From: an uncultured Chloracidobacterium sp.
Lineage (GTDB): Bacteria > Acidobacteriota > Blastocatellia > Pyrinomonadales > Pyrinomonadaceae
Direction: 5' to 3'
NCBI GenBank assembly: GCA_937941715.1
Contig: CALDGX010000129.1
Span: 1 to 10,310 of the forward strand
DNA length: 10,310 nt
Shown: positions 1 to 6,193 of the stretch, piece by piece
How the letters are laid out: every line of letters begins with the position of its first letter
Numbering within the stretch: position 1 is the stretch's first letter
Notes under the pieces: generated by a model
Seen by the model: only the letters and a program-made list of their open reading frames with translations
Database searches by the model: none
What the model was told of the DNA's origin: nothing
Program-made: the position numbers and the translations under genes

Positions 1-44
1 TTAAATTCGATAATTTGCGCCTCATACGTTAATATTCCATATTC

Positions 45-818
45 ATGCAGCAGGCGGACCCCGAACAATTTACATTTGACTTTCGCGAGTCGACCGCGCA
101 GATCGTAGGAGGCTCGAGCGAAGACCTTAAGATCAAGATCGGTGATTTTGCGGGCCCGCTCGATCTGCTATTGTTCCTGATCAAGCAGGAGCAGGCAAAT
201 ATCTTTGACATCCCGATCGCTCGTATAACCGAAAAATATCTCGAGTATATCCGCTTGATGAAACGGTTGGATATTTCGGTTGCGGCGGATTTTCTGGTGA
301 TGGCCGCCACGCTTATCGAGATCAAATCTAAGATGCTGCTGCCCCGCGATCCGCTTGCGGCAGAGGACGACGAGATCGAGGATCCCCGAAAGGAACTTGT
401 TGATAGACTGCTCGAATACGAGAAGTTCAAATCCGCCGCCGGAATGCTGCATGAGCGCATCGAGATCGAATCCGCTACGTTTACGCGCGGTACGATCGAA
501 TCCGACGAAAATAACGCAGAGATCGACGCGACAGTTTTCGATATCCTTACCGTTTTTCAAAAGATCGTCGCCCGCCATGTTGACGAGATCAAAATGGAGA
601 TCGAGCGCGAGGAGATATCGCTCGCGGACATGATCAAAACACTGCAGCGGCGGATCGCCGAGATCGGCGAGGTGAATTTGCTCGAGTTCTTTGAGGAAAT
701 GCACTCACGACGTGAACTTGTTACGGCATTTATCGCAGTCCTTGAGATTGTCAGGACCGAAGGCGTTAAACTGACGCAAAAGGCGACGTTCGGCGATATT
801 GTGATACGAAAGGTCTGA
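45..818 (+). CDS. scpA: Segregation and condensation protein ScpA
   Basis: ScpA is the kleisin subunit of bacterial condensin. It bridges the Smc ATPase heads and binds a ScpB dimer, which helps compact and segregate the chromosome. The 257-residue product has the family's N-terminal helical region with the motif FAGPLDLLLFLI (residues 35-46), then an IPIARIT segment near 57-63 and the conserved ADFLVMAATLIEIKSKMLLP block at 81-100. An acidic, helical linker follows (about 105-190). A C-terminal winged helix (about 223-257) ends in TFGDIVIRKV, the part that contacts Smc in known homologues. Length is normal for the family. The ATG at 45 is the only ATG after the in-frame TAA at 30-32. No Shine-Dalgarno sequence is visible before it. 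scpB follows with a one-base overlap, the usual arrangement. No smc gene is in the window. Confidence 0.96.
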   Translation: MQQADPEQFTFDFRESTAQIVGGSSEDLKIKIGDFAGPLDLLLFLIKQEQANIFDIPIARITEKYLEYIRLMKRLDISVAADFLVMAATLIEIKSKMLLPRDPLAAEDDEIEDPRKELVDRLLEYEKFKSAAGMLHERIEIESATFTRGTIESDENNAEIDATVFDILTVFQKIVARHVDEIKMEIEREEISLADMIKTLQRRIAEIGEVNLLEFFEEMHSRRELVTAFIAVLEIVRTEGVKLTQKATFGDIVIRKV

Positions 819-1444
819 TGACGATGGCCTTGCGTCAGGCCTCAGCAGCCGAAAGTTGCATTGAGACGTTAACTATGGACATAGAATTGGATCAGGAATC
901 GGCTGAAAAAGTCACTCGAACGCCAGCCGGATTGATGGCGGTCGTCGAGGCCCTGACGTTTGTTGCCGACGAGCCTATATCATCCAAGGTTCTTGCCGAT
1001 GTGCTAGGCGAAGAGCGCGAGAGCATTCAGGCCGCGTTTGAAGAAATTCGCAACGAATATGATGAACGCGGCAGCGGACTACAGCTGCGCGAGATCGCCG
1101 GCGGATGGCAGATCGCCACCCGTACAGAACTGCACGAAGATGTCCGAAAGTTTCTCCGGACACGGCCGTCCGCAAAACTCTCGCTCGCCTCGCTTGAGAC
1201 TCTAGCGGTCATCGCGTACAAACAGCCCGTGACGGTCCCGGAGATACTTGAGATCCGCGGCGTCCAATCGGCGTCGGCGATCAAAACGCTCCTTGATAAA
1301 CGGCTGATCGTTGCCAAAGGCCGAAAAGAGGCCGTCGGCCGACCAATGATGTACGGCACATCCAAAGAATTTTTGGTACAGTTCGGGCTCAAAGACCTCT
1401 CGGAACTACCGAGCATTGAGGACTTTGAGGACCTGGTTCAGTAA
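818..1444 (+). CDS. scpB: Segregation and condensation protein ScpB
   Basis: ScpB dimerises through winged-helix domains and binds ScpA in the Smc-ScpAB complex. The first winged helix covers about residues 37-115, starting with AGLMAVVEALTFVADEPIS. The second covers about 120-190 and contains the highly conserved ETLAVIAYKQPVTVPEI (127-143), the IRGV segment and GRPMMYGTSKEFL (174-186). The 208-residue length is normal. The ATG at 818 overlaps the scpA stop (TGATG), with a weak AAAGG four bases upstream, which suggests translational coupling. A second in-frame ATG at 875 would remove 19 poorly conserved residues and still leave the whole conserved region, so the true start could be either; 818 is preferred for the coupling. 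The function call is firm; the start is not. Confidence 0.95.
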   Translation: MTMALRQASAAESCIETLTMDIELDQESAEKVTRTPAGLMAVVEALTFVADEPISSKVLADVLGEERESIQAAFEEIRNEYDERGSGLQLREIAGGWQIATRTELHEDVRKFLRTRPSAKLSLASLETLAVIAYKQPVTVPEILEIRGVQSASAIKTLLDKRLIVAKGRKEAVGRPMMYGTSKEFLVQFGLKDLSELPSIEDFEDLVQ

Positions 1445-1524
1445 TTTTACCAAATCGGTACATTAGCAATTTAGGCGAAACTCGCAGACTATGTAATCCA
1501 TATTCGCGCGTTTTCCAATACCCT

Positions 1525-2274
1525 ATGAAGGAAAGATTACAAAAACTGATCGCCCAGGCCGGGATCGCCTCGCGGCGGGCATCCGAGCAGCTGATCCTTG
1601 CCGGCGAAGTAACCGTCAACGGCGAGATCGTGACCGAACTCGGCACCAAGGCAGACCCCGAAAAGGACCACATAAAGGTTCGCGGCAAACTGATCAACCC
1701 CAAGATCCAAAAACGCGTCGATGTGTATGTATTGTTAAATAAGCCAAAGGGATACCTCTCAAGTTCCGCGGATCCTGAGGGCCGCAAACTCGTGACCGAC
1801 CTTGTCCGCAGCCGCATCAAGCTCCATCCGGTCGGCCGCCTCGATTACAACACCGAGGGGTTGATCATCCTGACTAATGATGGTGATTTCACAAACTTTG
1901 TTGCGTCGTCAAAGATGATCGCCAAGGTCTATGAGGTAAAGGTCAAGGGCCTGCCGAACGAAAACGCCATCAACAAACTCCGCCGCGGCATACTTCTCGA
2001 TGACGGATTCAAGACCGCCCCCGCCGAGATCAAAGAGCTTAGATCAACCGATAAGAACGGCTGGTTCGAGGTCACGCTCTTTGAGGGACACAATCAGCAG
2101 ATCAGAAAAATGTTCGACGCGATCGGACACTCGGTCGTTAAATTAAAACGGGTCGCGATCGGCCCGATCTCGGACCGATATCTGCCGGTCGGCGAATCAC
2201 GTCTGCTGACAGACGATGAAGTGCGCTCAATTCGCGAAGATCCGGCCGGAAAACAACGATCCGCACGACGATAG
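1525..2274 (+). CDS. rluB: 23S rRNA pseudouridine synthase, RluB/RsuA family
   Basis: This enzyme converts a specific uridine of 23S rRNA to pseudouridine. An S4 RNA-binding domain fills about residues 1-60 (KLIAQAGIASRRASEQLI, then GEVTVNG). The RsuA-type catalytic domain follows, with VLLNKPKGYLSS (69-80) and the catalytic motif GRLDYNTEGLIILTNDG (104-120), in which Asp107 is the expected nucleophile. Further family motifs are KVYEV (134-138) and EGHNQQIRKMFDAIGH (187-202). The 249 residues include a basic tail ending KQRSARR. The product could be RluB, or an RluE- or RsuA-type paralogue; the scpA-scpB neighbourhood is the classic setting of rluB in many bacteria. The start at 1525 follows an 80-base gap from scpB with no Shine-Dalgarno sequence and no clear promoter, so it may be read through from scpB. 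Confidence 0.92.
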   Translation: MKERLQKLIAQAGIASRRASEQLILAGEVTVNGEIVTELGTKADPEKDHIKVRGKLINPKIQKRVDVYVLLNKPKGYLSSSADPEGRKLVTDLVRSRIKLHPVGRLDYNTEGLIILTNDGDFTNFVASSKMIAKVYEVKVKGLPNENAINKLRRGILLDDGFKTAPAEIKELRSTDKNGWFEVTLFEGHNQQIRKMFDAIGHSVVKLKRVAIGPISDRYLPVGESRLLTDDEVRSIREDPAGKQRSARR

Positions 2275-2281
2275 TCCGTCA

Positions 2282-2719
2282 CTACGTCAGCGCCCGGTGC
2301 TCGACCATCAAACACAGGTCCTGAACGACCTTTATACCGGCTTCGGCCAACCTTTCGGCGACCTCATCATTGCGGATCCCTAGTTGGAACCAAACATATT
2401 TTGGACGTTTGGCCAGTATCTCCAGAAGATGTTTGGATATATCGTCGGATCGCCGAAAAACATTCAGTAGATCGATCTCGCCCGGAACCTGAGTCAGATC
2501 GCGGTACACGCGCTCTCCCAAGATCTCGGTCACCTCAGGATAATAGACCGGCACCGGAATGATCCTGTATCCGGCATCCTGCATATATTTTGCGACGTAA
2601 AATGCAGGTTGTCCCACATGTGACTCTGGCTTGATGCCAAGCACCGCGATCGTCTTGGTATCGGCAAGCAGTTCACGGATCTGTTGATCGGTAGTAAGTA
2701 AGTTCTCTTTCCAATCCAT
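2282..2719 (-). CDS. CoA-binding domain protein (YccU/CoA_binding_2 type)
   Basis: A 145-residue single-domain Rossmann protein of the CoA_binding_2 family, related to the N-terminal CoA-binding domain of succinyl-CoA synthetase alpha subunits. The first strand and turn are TIAVLGIKPES (23-33), where family members have a VGaS-like dinucleotide loop. Later motifs are RIIPVPVYYPEVTEILGE (52-69), the iDvvdvFR-like LLNVFRRSDD (84-93), KYVWFQLGI (107-115) and AGIKVVQDLCLMVEHRAL (127-144), with the family-typical Cys136. No catalytic partner is known for this family, and its role is often listed as redox- or CoA-related without proof. The open frame continues upstream, but the extension is antisense to the acyl-CoA dehydrogenase and has no family similarity. 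The ATG at 2719 sits six bases after a perfect TATAAT. The stop is 7 bases from the rluB stop. Confidence 0.9.
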   Translation of the reverse strand: MDWKENLLTTDQQIRELLADTKTIAVLGIKPESHVGQPAFYVAKYMQDAGYRIIPVPVYYPEVTEILGERVYRDLTQVPGEIDLLNVFRRSDDISKHLLEILAKRPKYVWFQLGIRNDEVAERLAEAGIKVVQDLCLMVEHRALT

Positions 2720-2725
2720 ACGGCG

Positions 2726-2731
2726 ATTATA
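2726..2731 (-). promoter_or_regulatory. Perfect -10 hexamer for the CoA-binding gene; leaderless start predicted
   Basis: Read on the minus strand, a perfect TATAAT is separated by exactly six bases from the ATG at 2719. In a sigma-70-type promoter the transcript normally starts about six to seven bases after this hexamer, which puts +1 on the start codon itself. There is no Shine-Dalgarno sequence. The -35 region is poor: the closest TTGACA-like word, GTGACA, has a 21-base spacer. Assignment is by motif and spacing only. Confidence 0.5.
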
Positions 2732-2863
2732 CACCCGCAGATCGACGAGTAGTGTCACTTTTGCACCCTGTCTTCGCTCTTCGCTTACGTGTACCGCCGA
2801 CGCCGTTCCAACCTGCCCAGCCGCAATTGCCTTAAAACAATTTCTTATGCGATGATAATCGTT

Positions 2864-2872
2864 TGTTATAGT
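2864..2872 (+). promoter_or_regulatory. Extended -10 promoter for the acyl-CoA dehydrogenase
   Basis: TGTTATAGT fits the extended -10 pattern TGn plus a hexamer with five of six consensus bases. Nine bases separate it from the ATG at 2882, so +1 should fall within about three bases of the start codon. The -35 region has no good match, which is common for extended -10 promoters. No Shine-Dalgarno sequence is present. It faces away from the TATAAT of the CoA-binding gene across the shared 162-base region. Confidence 0.45.
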
Positions 2873-2881
2873 CATCAAATT

Positions 2882-4027
2882 ATGAACTTTGAACTTTCCG
2901 AAGAGCAGCTTCAGATCAAGCACAGCATTCGCGAATTTGCCGAGAGTGAGATCAAGCCATATGTAATGGAATGGGACGAAACTCAGCATTTCCCTGTCGA
3001 ACTTCGCCCTAAGCTCGCCGAACTTGGCCTCATGGGTATCCTCTTTCCCGAAGAATACGGCGGATCGGGAATGGGATATATCGAATATGCCACGATCATC
3101 GAGGAACTCGGCCGTGTATGCGGTTCCGTCGGATTGTCGGTTGCAGCTCATAATTCGTTGTGCTCGAACCACATCTTTATGTTCGGCTCAGAGGAACAGA
3201 AACAAAAATACCTCGTCCCGCTCGTTACCGGCGAAAGCTTCGGTGCTTGGGGCCTGACCGAATCTCAGGCCGGTTCCGACGCTTCCGGGACCCGCTCGAA
3301 CGCCGTCAGGGTCGAGGGCGGTTGGCGAGTAAATGGTTCCAAGAATTTCATTACCCATGCTATCGCGTGCAACACGCTCGTCGCCGTCGCCGTGACTGAC
3401 AAGGAAAAAGGCAACCGCGGCATCTCAGCCTTCATCTTCGACAAGTCGATGGAGGGTTTTCGCTCGGACAAAAAGGAAAACAAGCTCGGGATGCGGGCTT
3501 CCGAGACGGCCTCTGTTATTTTCGAAGACTGCTTCGTACCCGCCGAAAATCGGCTCGGCAACGAAGGCGAAGGATTTCTGCAAGCGATGAAAGTGCTCGA
3601 CGGCGGCCGTATTTCCATCGCGGCCTTGTCGGTCGGTATCGCTCAAGGTGCGTATGAGGCGGCCGTCCGATATGCAAAGGAACGCGAGCAGTTCGGCAAA
3701 CCCATAGCGGGCTTTCAGGCGATCCAATTCAAGCTCGCCGATATGGCTACGCAGATCGAATGTGCGAGACTGCTGACGCTGCAGGCGGCCGCGACCAAGG
3801 ACGCCGGCAGGCCCGTCACGCAAACGTCCGCGATGGCCAAGCTTTTCGCCTCCGAGACCGCCGTCCGCGTCTCCGAGGAGAGCGTCCAGATCCACGGCGG
3901 CTACGGATACACAAAGGATTACCCGGCTGAAAAATTCTGGCGCGACTCGAAGCTATGCACGATAGGCGAAGGTACAAGCGAGATCCAACGCCTCGTGATC
4001 GCCAAGAATCTGTTGAACTCAATGTGA
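2882..4027 (+). CDS. Acyl-CoA dehydrogenase (FAD-dependent, short-chain/butyryl-like)
   Basis: The enzyme makes the alpha-beta double bond in an acyl-CoA, passing electrons through FAD to electron-transfer flavoprotein, as in fatty-acid or branched-chain amino-acid breakdown. The 381 residues cover the standard three-part fold. The helical N-terminal domain starts at FELSEEQ and holds the GILFPEEYGGSGMGY segment (52-66). The middle beta domain carries the first signature, GLTESQAGSDASG (124-136), and NGSKNFIT (151-158). The C-terminal helical domain has DGGRISIAA (240-248), REQFGKPI (268-275), QIHGGYGYTKDYPAEKFWRD (336-355) and IGEGTSEIQR (361-370). Glu363 in the last motif is the expected catalytic base of the short-chain class. 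Substrate length cannot be read from sequence. An upstream in-frame ATG at 2789 would add 31 non-family residues and span the promoter, so 2882 is chosen. The divergent CoA-binding gene fits an acyl-CoA theme, but no functional link is shown. Confidence 0.95.
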   Translation: MNFELSEEQLQIKHSIREFAESEIKPYVMEWDETQHFPVELRPKLAELGLMGILFPEEYGGSGMGYIEYATIIEELGRVCGSVGLSVAAHNSLCSNHIFMFGSEEQKQKYLVPLVTGESFGAWGLTESQAGSDASGTRSNAVRVEGGWRVNGSKNFITHAIACNTLVAVAVTDKEKGNRGISAFIFDKSMEGFRSDKKENKLGMRASETASVIFEDCFVPAENRLGNEGEGFLQAMKVLDGGRISIAALSVGIAQGAYEAAVRYAKEREQFGKPIAGFQAIQFKLADMATQIECARLLTLQAAATKDAGRPVTQTSAMAKLFASETAVRVSEESVQIHGGYGYTKDYPAEKFWRDSKLCTIGEGTSEIQRLVIAKNLLNSM

Positions 4028-4074
4028 CCCGACTAACCCGCTCGTCAGGGCATCGAGGAAATCTCTCGTTATGT

Positions 4075-4090
4075 GTTGCATTGATGCAAC
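4075..4090 (+). promoter_or_regulatory. Perfect 7-2-7 palindrome, candidate operator of the DinB gene
   Basis: GTTGCAT-TG-ATGCAAC is a perfect inverted repeat with seven-base arms and a two-base centre. A second, shorter palindrome, CAACGTTG (4087-4094), overlaps its right arm. The site overlaps the -35 position of the promoter whose -10 is at 4098-4103, where a dimeric repressor would block RNA polymerase. Regulator identity cannot be told from this; none is encoded in the window. Confidence 0.45.
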
Positions 4091-4103
4091 GTTGTGTTAC
4101 AAT
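4076..4103 (+). promoter_or_regulatory. Sigma-70-like extended -10 promoter of the DinB gene
   Basis: The -10 TACAAT (4098-4103) has five of six consensus bases. It is preceded by TGT, giving the extended form TGTTACAAT. TTGCAT at 4076-4081 is a possible -35 with a 16-base spacer. The predicted start near 4110 gives a leader of about 35 bases that contains the ribosome binding site. Confidence 0.5.
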
Positions 4104-4125
4104 CATTCTCCGATCGAAAATCATT

Positions 4126-4131
4126 AAGGAG
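4126..4131 (+). promoter_or_regulatory. Shine-Dalgarno sequence of the DinB gene
   Basis: AAGGAG lies 13 bases before the ATG at 4145. The spacing is longer than usual, and the A/T-rich spacer holds no other in-frame start. It is the strongest Shine-Dalgarno match in a window where most genes lack one. Confidence 0.6.
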
Positions 4132-4144
4132 TAGAATTAAAATT

Positions 4145-4672
4145 ATGAGTACAAGTACCGCAACCGACGCCGGACGCCTGGCACGGGCATTCCTGGGCGA
4201 GTTGGAAAACGAAGCCAAAGTCACACGTCAGGTTTTGGAGCGTGTTCCTGCCGACAAGTTCGGCTGGAAGCCGCATGAAAAATCGATGACGATGGGACGG
4301 CTCGCCGTCCACGTAGCCGAGATGTTCGGCTGGACAAAAGAGACCCTGAAAAGCGATGTCCTCGATTTCTCGACCATGGATTTTACGCCGTTTGAGCCTG
4401 AGACCAACGAACAGCTGCTCGCGTTCTTTGACGATCACCTCGCCAAGGCCAAGATCATCATCGCCGAGACCTCTGACGAGACGTTCATGACCGACTGGAC
4501 GATGCGAAACGGCGATCAGGTCTATATGACCATGCCAAAGGTCGCCGTGATGCGTTCGTTCGTGATGAACCACATCATTCACCACCGCGGTCAGCTTTCG
4601 GTCTATCTTCGTCTTAACGACATTCCCGTTCCGTCGATCTACGGACCGTCGGCTGACGAGGGTGCAATGTAA
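4145..4672 (+). CDS. DinB/YfiT family metal-binding four-helix protein
   Basis: A 175-residue member of the DinB superfamily, four-helix-bundle proteins that usually hold a divalent metal through three histidines and include thiol-dependent transferases and damage-inducible proteins of unknown activity. The likely metal ligands are His56 in LAVHVAEM and the pair His143 and His147 in NHIIHHRGQL (142-151), the family's HxxxH-RGQ hallmark. Family-typical features also include the N-terminal helix with ELENEAKVTRQVLERVP and the W-K-P-HEKS-MTMGRL segment (41-53). No signal peptide or membrane segment is seen, so it should be cytoplasmic. It stands alone: it has its own promoter, palindrome and Shine-Dalgarno sequence, and a terminator directly follows. 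The biochemical activity cannot be assigned from sequence. Confidence 0.88.
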   Translation: MSTSTATDAGRLARAFLGELENEAKVTRQVLERVPADKFGWKPHEKSMTMGRLAVHVAEMFGWTKETLKSDVLDFSTMDFTPFEPETNEQLLAFFDDHLAKAKIIIAETSDETFMTDWTMRNGDQVYMTMPKVAVMRSFVMNHIIHHRGQLSVYLRLNDIPVPSIYGPSADEGAM

Positions 4673-4695
4673 CCTGCGAATGATCGTGACCATTG

Positions 4696-4725
4696 GACAG
4701 GGCTGCATCGGCCCTGTCTTTTTTT
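4696..4725 (+). terminator. Rho-independent terminator after the DinB gene
   Basis: A perfect eight-base-pair stem (GACAGGGC with GCCCTGTC) encloses a seven-base loop and is followed at once by seven T residues. The T-run is on the plus strand only, so it ends transcription coming from the DinB gene and isolates meaB downstream. Confidence 0.92.
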
Positions 4726-4768
4726 GCATTCGCCTTAAAGAATGAGAAACTGTTAGTTCATAATTTTG

Positions 4769-5713
4769 ATGATGCGGCATAGCGATCTTATAGAACGATT
4801 AATCACGGGCGAAACTCGCTCGGTGGCTCGGGCGATCTCAATCGTTGAACGCGGCGGTGATGCCGCGGCGTCAATGATGAAGGACATTTTCCCCCAAACC
4901 GGCAACGCGATGGTGATCGGCGTGACCGGGTCGCCCGGTGCCGGCAAATCATCGCTGGTCGACAAACTCGCATTGCACTACACGCAGTTGGGCGAGCGGG
5001 TCGGGATCATCTGCATCGATCCGTCAAGCCCGTTTTCGGGCGGTGCGATCCTCGGTGACCGGATCCGAATGGGCACGATCGGCCTGCACAAGAACATTTT
5101 TATCCGCTCCATGGCGACCCGCGGCAATCTCGGCGGCCTTTCACGTGCCACGGTCGATGCCGTCGCGATCCTCGATGCAGCCCGTTTTGACAAGGTTATC
5201 GTCGAGACGGTCGGCGTCGGCCAGGACGAGGTCGAGATCGTCAAAACGGCTGACGTGTCCGTCGTCGTACTCGTTCCGGGAATGGGCGACGACATACAGG
5301 CTATCAAGGCCGGCATCATGGAGATCGGCGACGTCTTCGTCATAAACAAGGCCGACCGCGAGGGCGTTCTGCGTACCCAGAAGGAACTCGAGGCCCTTCT
5401 TTCGCTGGCTCATCGGCCCGATATGTGGCACCCGCCGATTGTTCCGACAGTCGCGACCGAGAATAAGGGTATCGATGACCTGGCGGCCGCGGTCGCGTCC
5501 TACTACGAATTTCAATCCCGCGGCGAAGCGAGTATAGAGCGTCGACGAGCCATCGCCAGATGGCGTCTGCTGGAACTGCTGCAGGAGCGGCTCCTGAACG
5601 ATCTGCTCAAGCGAAACGGCACCACCGAAAAGCTTGACGAGCTGTCACTGGCCGTCGCCGAAAAGCGTAATGACCCGTATTCGGCCGTCGAGGAGATAAT
5701 TAAACCCATATGA
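4769..5713 (+). CDS. meaB: Methylmalonyl-CoA mutase-associated GTPase MeaB
   Basis: MeaB is a SIMIBI-class G protein that loads adenosylcobalamin into methylmalonyl-CoA mutase and protects it from inactivation. The 314 residues start with a helical extension. The P-loop is GVTGSPGAGKSSL (51-63), followed by CIDPSSPFSGGAILGDRIRM (82-101), including the metal-site Asp84. MATRGNLGGLS (115-125), the VETVGVGQDEVE segment (145-156) and the guanine-specificity motif NKAD (193-196) complete the G domain. The C-terminal helical arm used for dimer formation follows (about 255-314). Three start codons stand in a row: TTG 4766, ATG 4769 and ATG 4772. A CATAAT at 4759-4764 would put a transcript start at about 4771, which would favour 4772; the choice changes only one or two residues. 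mce overlaps the end by four bases. The mutase itself is not in the window. Confidence 0.95.
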   Translation: MMRHSDLIERLITGETRSVARAISIVERGGDAAASMMKDIFPQTGNAMVIGVTGSPGAGKSSLVDKLALHYTQLGERVGIICIDPSSPFSGGAILGDRIRMGTIGLHKNIFIRSMATRGNLGGLSRATVDAVAILDAARFDKVIVETVGVGQDEVEIVKTADVSVVVLVPGMGDDIQAIKAGIMEIGDVFVINKADREGVLRTQKELEALLSLAHRPDMWHPPIVPTVATENKGIDDLAAAVASYYEFQSRGEASIERRRAIARWRLLELLQERLLNDLLKRNGTTEKLDELSLAVAEKRNDPYSAVEEIIKPI

Positions 5714-6108
5714 AGATCAACCACCTTGGAATTGCGACTAACGGTATCGATGACGCCCTGAAGTTCTGGGCCGACGCATTGGGCCTCGAAAACGTGCATA
5801 CCGAGATCGTCGAGGACCAGAAGGTCCGCGTCGCGATGCTGCCTATCGGCGAGAGCCGGGTCGAGCTGCTCGAGCCGACCAGCGACGACTCGCCCATCTC
5901 CAAATTTCTCGAAAAACGCGGCGGCGGGATCCATCACATCGCCGTTGAGGTCGAGGATATCGAGGCCTCGCTCGAAAAGCTCAAGGCTCAGGGGATGAGA
6001 TTGATCGACGAGTCGCCGCGGATCGGTGCCGAGGGCTGTCTTGTCGCTTTTGTGCATCCGGCCGCAAGCGGCGGCGTGCTGCTGGAGCTGGTCCAGACCG
6101 TAGATTGA
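5710..6108 (+). CDS. mce: Methylmalonyl-CoA epimerase
   Basis: The enzyme interconverts (2S)- and (2R)-methylmalonyl-CoA, linking propionyl-CoA carboxylase to methylmalonyl-CoA mutase. At 132 residues it is the expected two-module vicinal-oxygen-chelate (glyoxalase) fold. Likely metal ligands are His5 in KINHLGIAT, Glu52 in RVELLEP, His76 in GGGIHHIAVEV and Glu126 in GVLLELVQ. Further family features are ALKFWADALGL (16-26) and the loop GCLVAFVHP (109-117). Its ATG lies inside the end of meaB (ATGA overlap), so the two are probably translated as a coupled pair. A glyoxalase-family dioxygenase is the alternative, but the MeaB partner and the GGGIHHIA motif argue strongly for the epimerase. Confidence 0.94.
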   Translation: MKINHLGIATNGIDDALKFWADALGLENVHTEIVEDQKVRVAMLPIGESRVELLEPTSDDSPISKFLEKRGGGIHHIAVEVEDIEASLEKLKAQGMRLIDESPRIGAEGCLVAFVHPAASGGVLLELVQTVD

Positions 6109-6136
6109 CGCTTTCATTAGTTTATTTGGCGGCTGT

Positions 6137-6164
6137 TTGATATCATATCCGTTTGAATTTCAAT
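6137..6164 (+). promoter_or_regulatory. Possible weak promoter before the peptidyl-prolyl isomerase gene
   Basis: TTGATA (five of six -35 bases, 6137-6142) and TTCAAT (four of six -10 bases, 6159-6164) are 16 bases apart in the 85-base gap after mce. The start would be near 6171, leaving a leader of about 23 bases with the GAGGA site. Two eight-base palindromes, TGATATCA (6138-6145) and TCAATTGA (6160-6167), overlap the two elements. Read-through from mce is equally possible, since no terminator is visible. Confidence 0.28.
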
Positions 6165-6179
6165 TGATTTTTTGTAAGT

Positions 6180-6184
6180 GAGGA
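6180..6184 (+). promoter_or_regulatory. Shine-Dalgarno site that fixes a TTG start
   Basis: GAGGA lies nine bases before the TTG at 6194. An in-frame TGA at 6179-6181 rules out any earlier start. The first in-frame ATG comes only at codon 46, after the membrane segment, so the TTG is the start that keeps the anchor. Confidence 0.6.
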
Positions 6185-6193
6185 CTTCGCGAA

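Noticed and set aside
36..1505. The nine-base word TCCATATTC occurs before scpA (36-44) and before rluB (1497-1505).
   Set aside because: A single nine-base match, at different distances from the start codons, is likely chance; no further similarity surrounds it.
2241..2250. Ten-base palindrome TCCGGCCGGA near the end of rluB.
   Set aside because: It lies inside coding sequence, has no loop and no T-run, and is explained by GC-rich codon choice.
2789..2881. A possible 31-residue N-terminal extension of the acyl-CoA dehydrogenase.
   Set aside because: It covers the intergenic promoter region, reads as arginine-rich non-family sequence, and the family begins at MNFELSEEQ.
2720..3172. The minus-strand reading frame of the CoA-binding protein stays open for another 151 codons upstream.
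   Set aside because: The extension is antisense to the acyl-CoA dehydrogenase and its promoter, has no family similarity, and a perfect TATAAT sits just before the internal ATG at 2719.
4054..4068. Small inverted repeat CGAG...CTCG after the acyl-CoA dehydrogenase, considered as a terminator.
   Set aside because: The stem has only four base pairs and no T-run follows.
4761..4768. TAATTTTG matches the Bacteroidota -7 promoter pattern TAnnTTTG.
   Set aside because: It abuts the meaB start codon, so a transcript from it would begin inside the gene; the gene content also does not suggest Bacteroidota.
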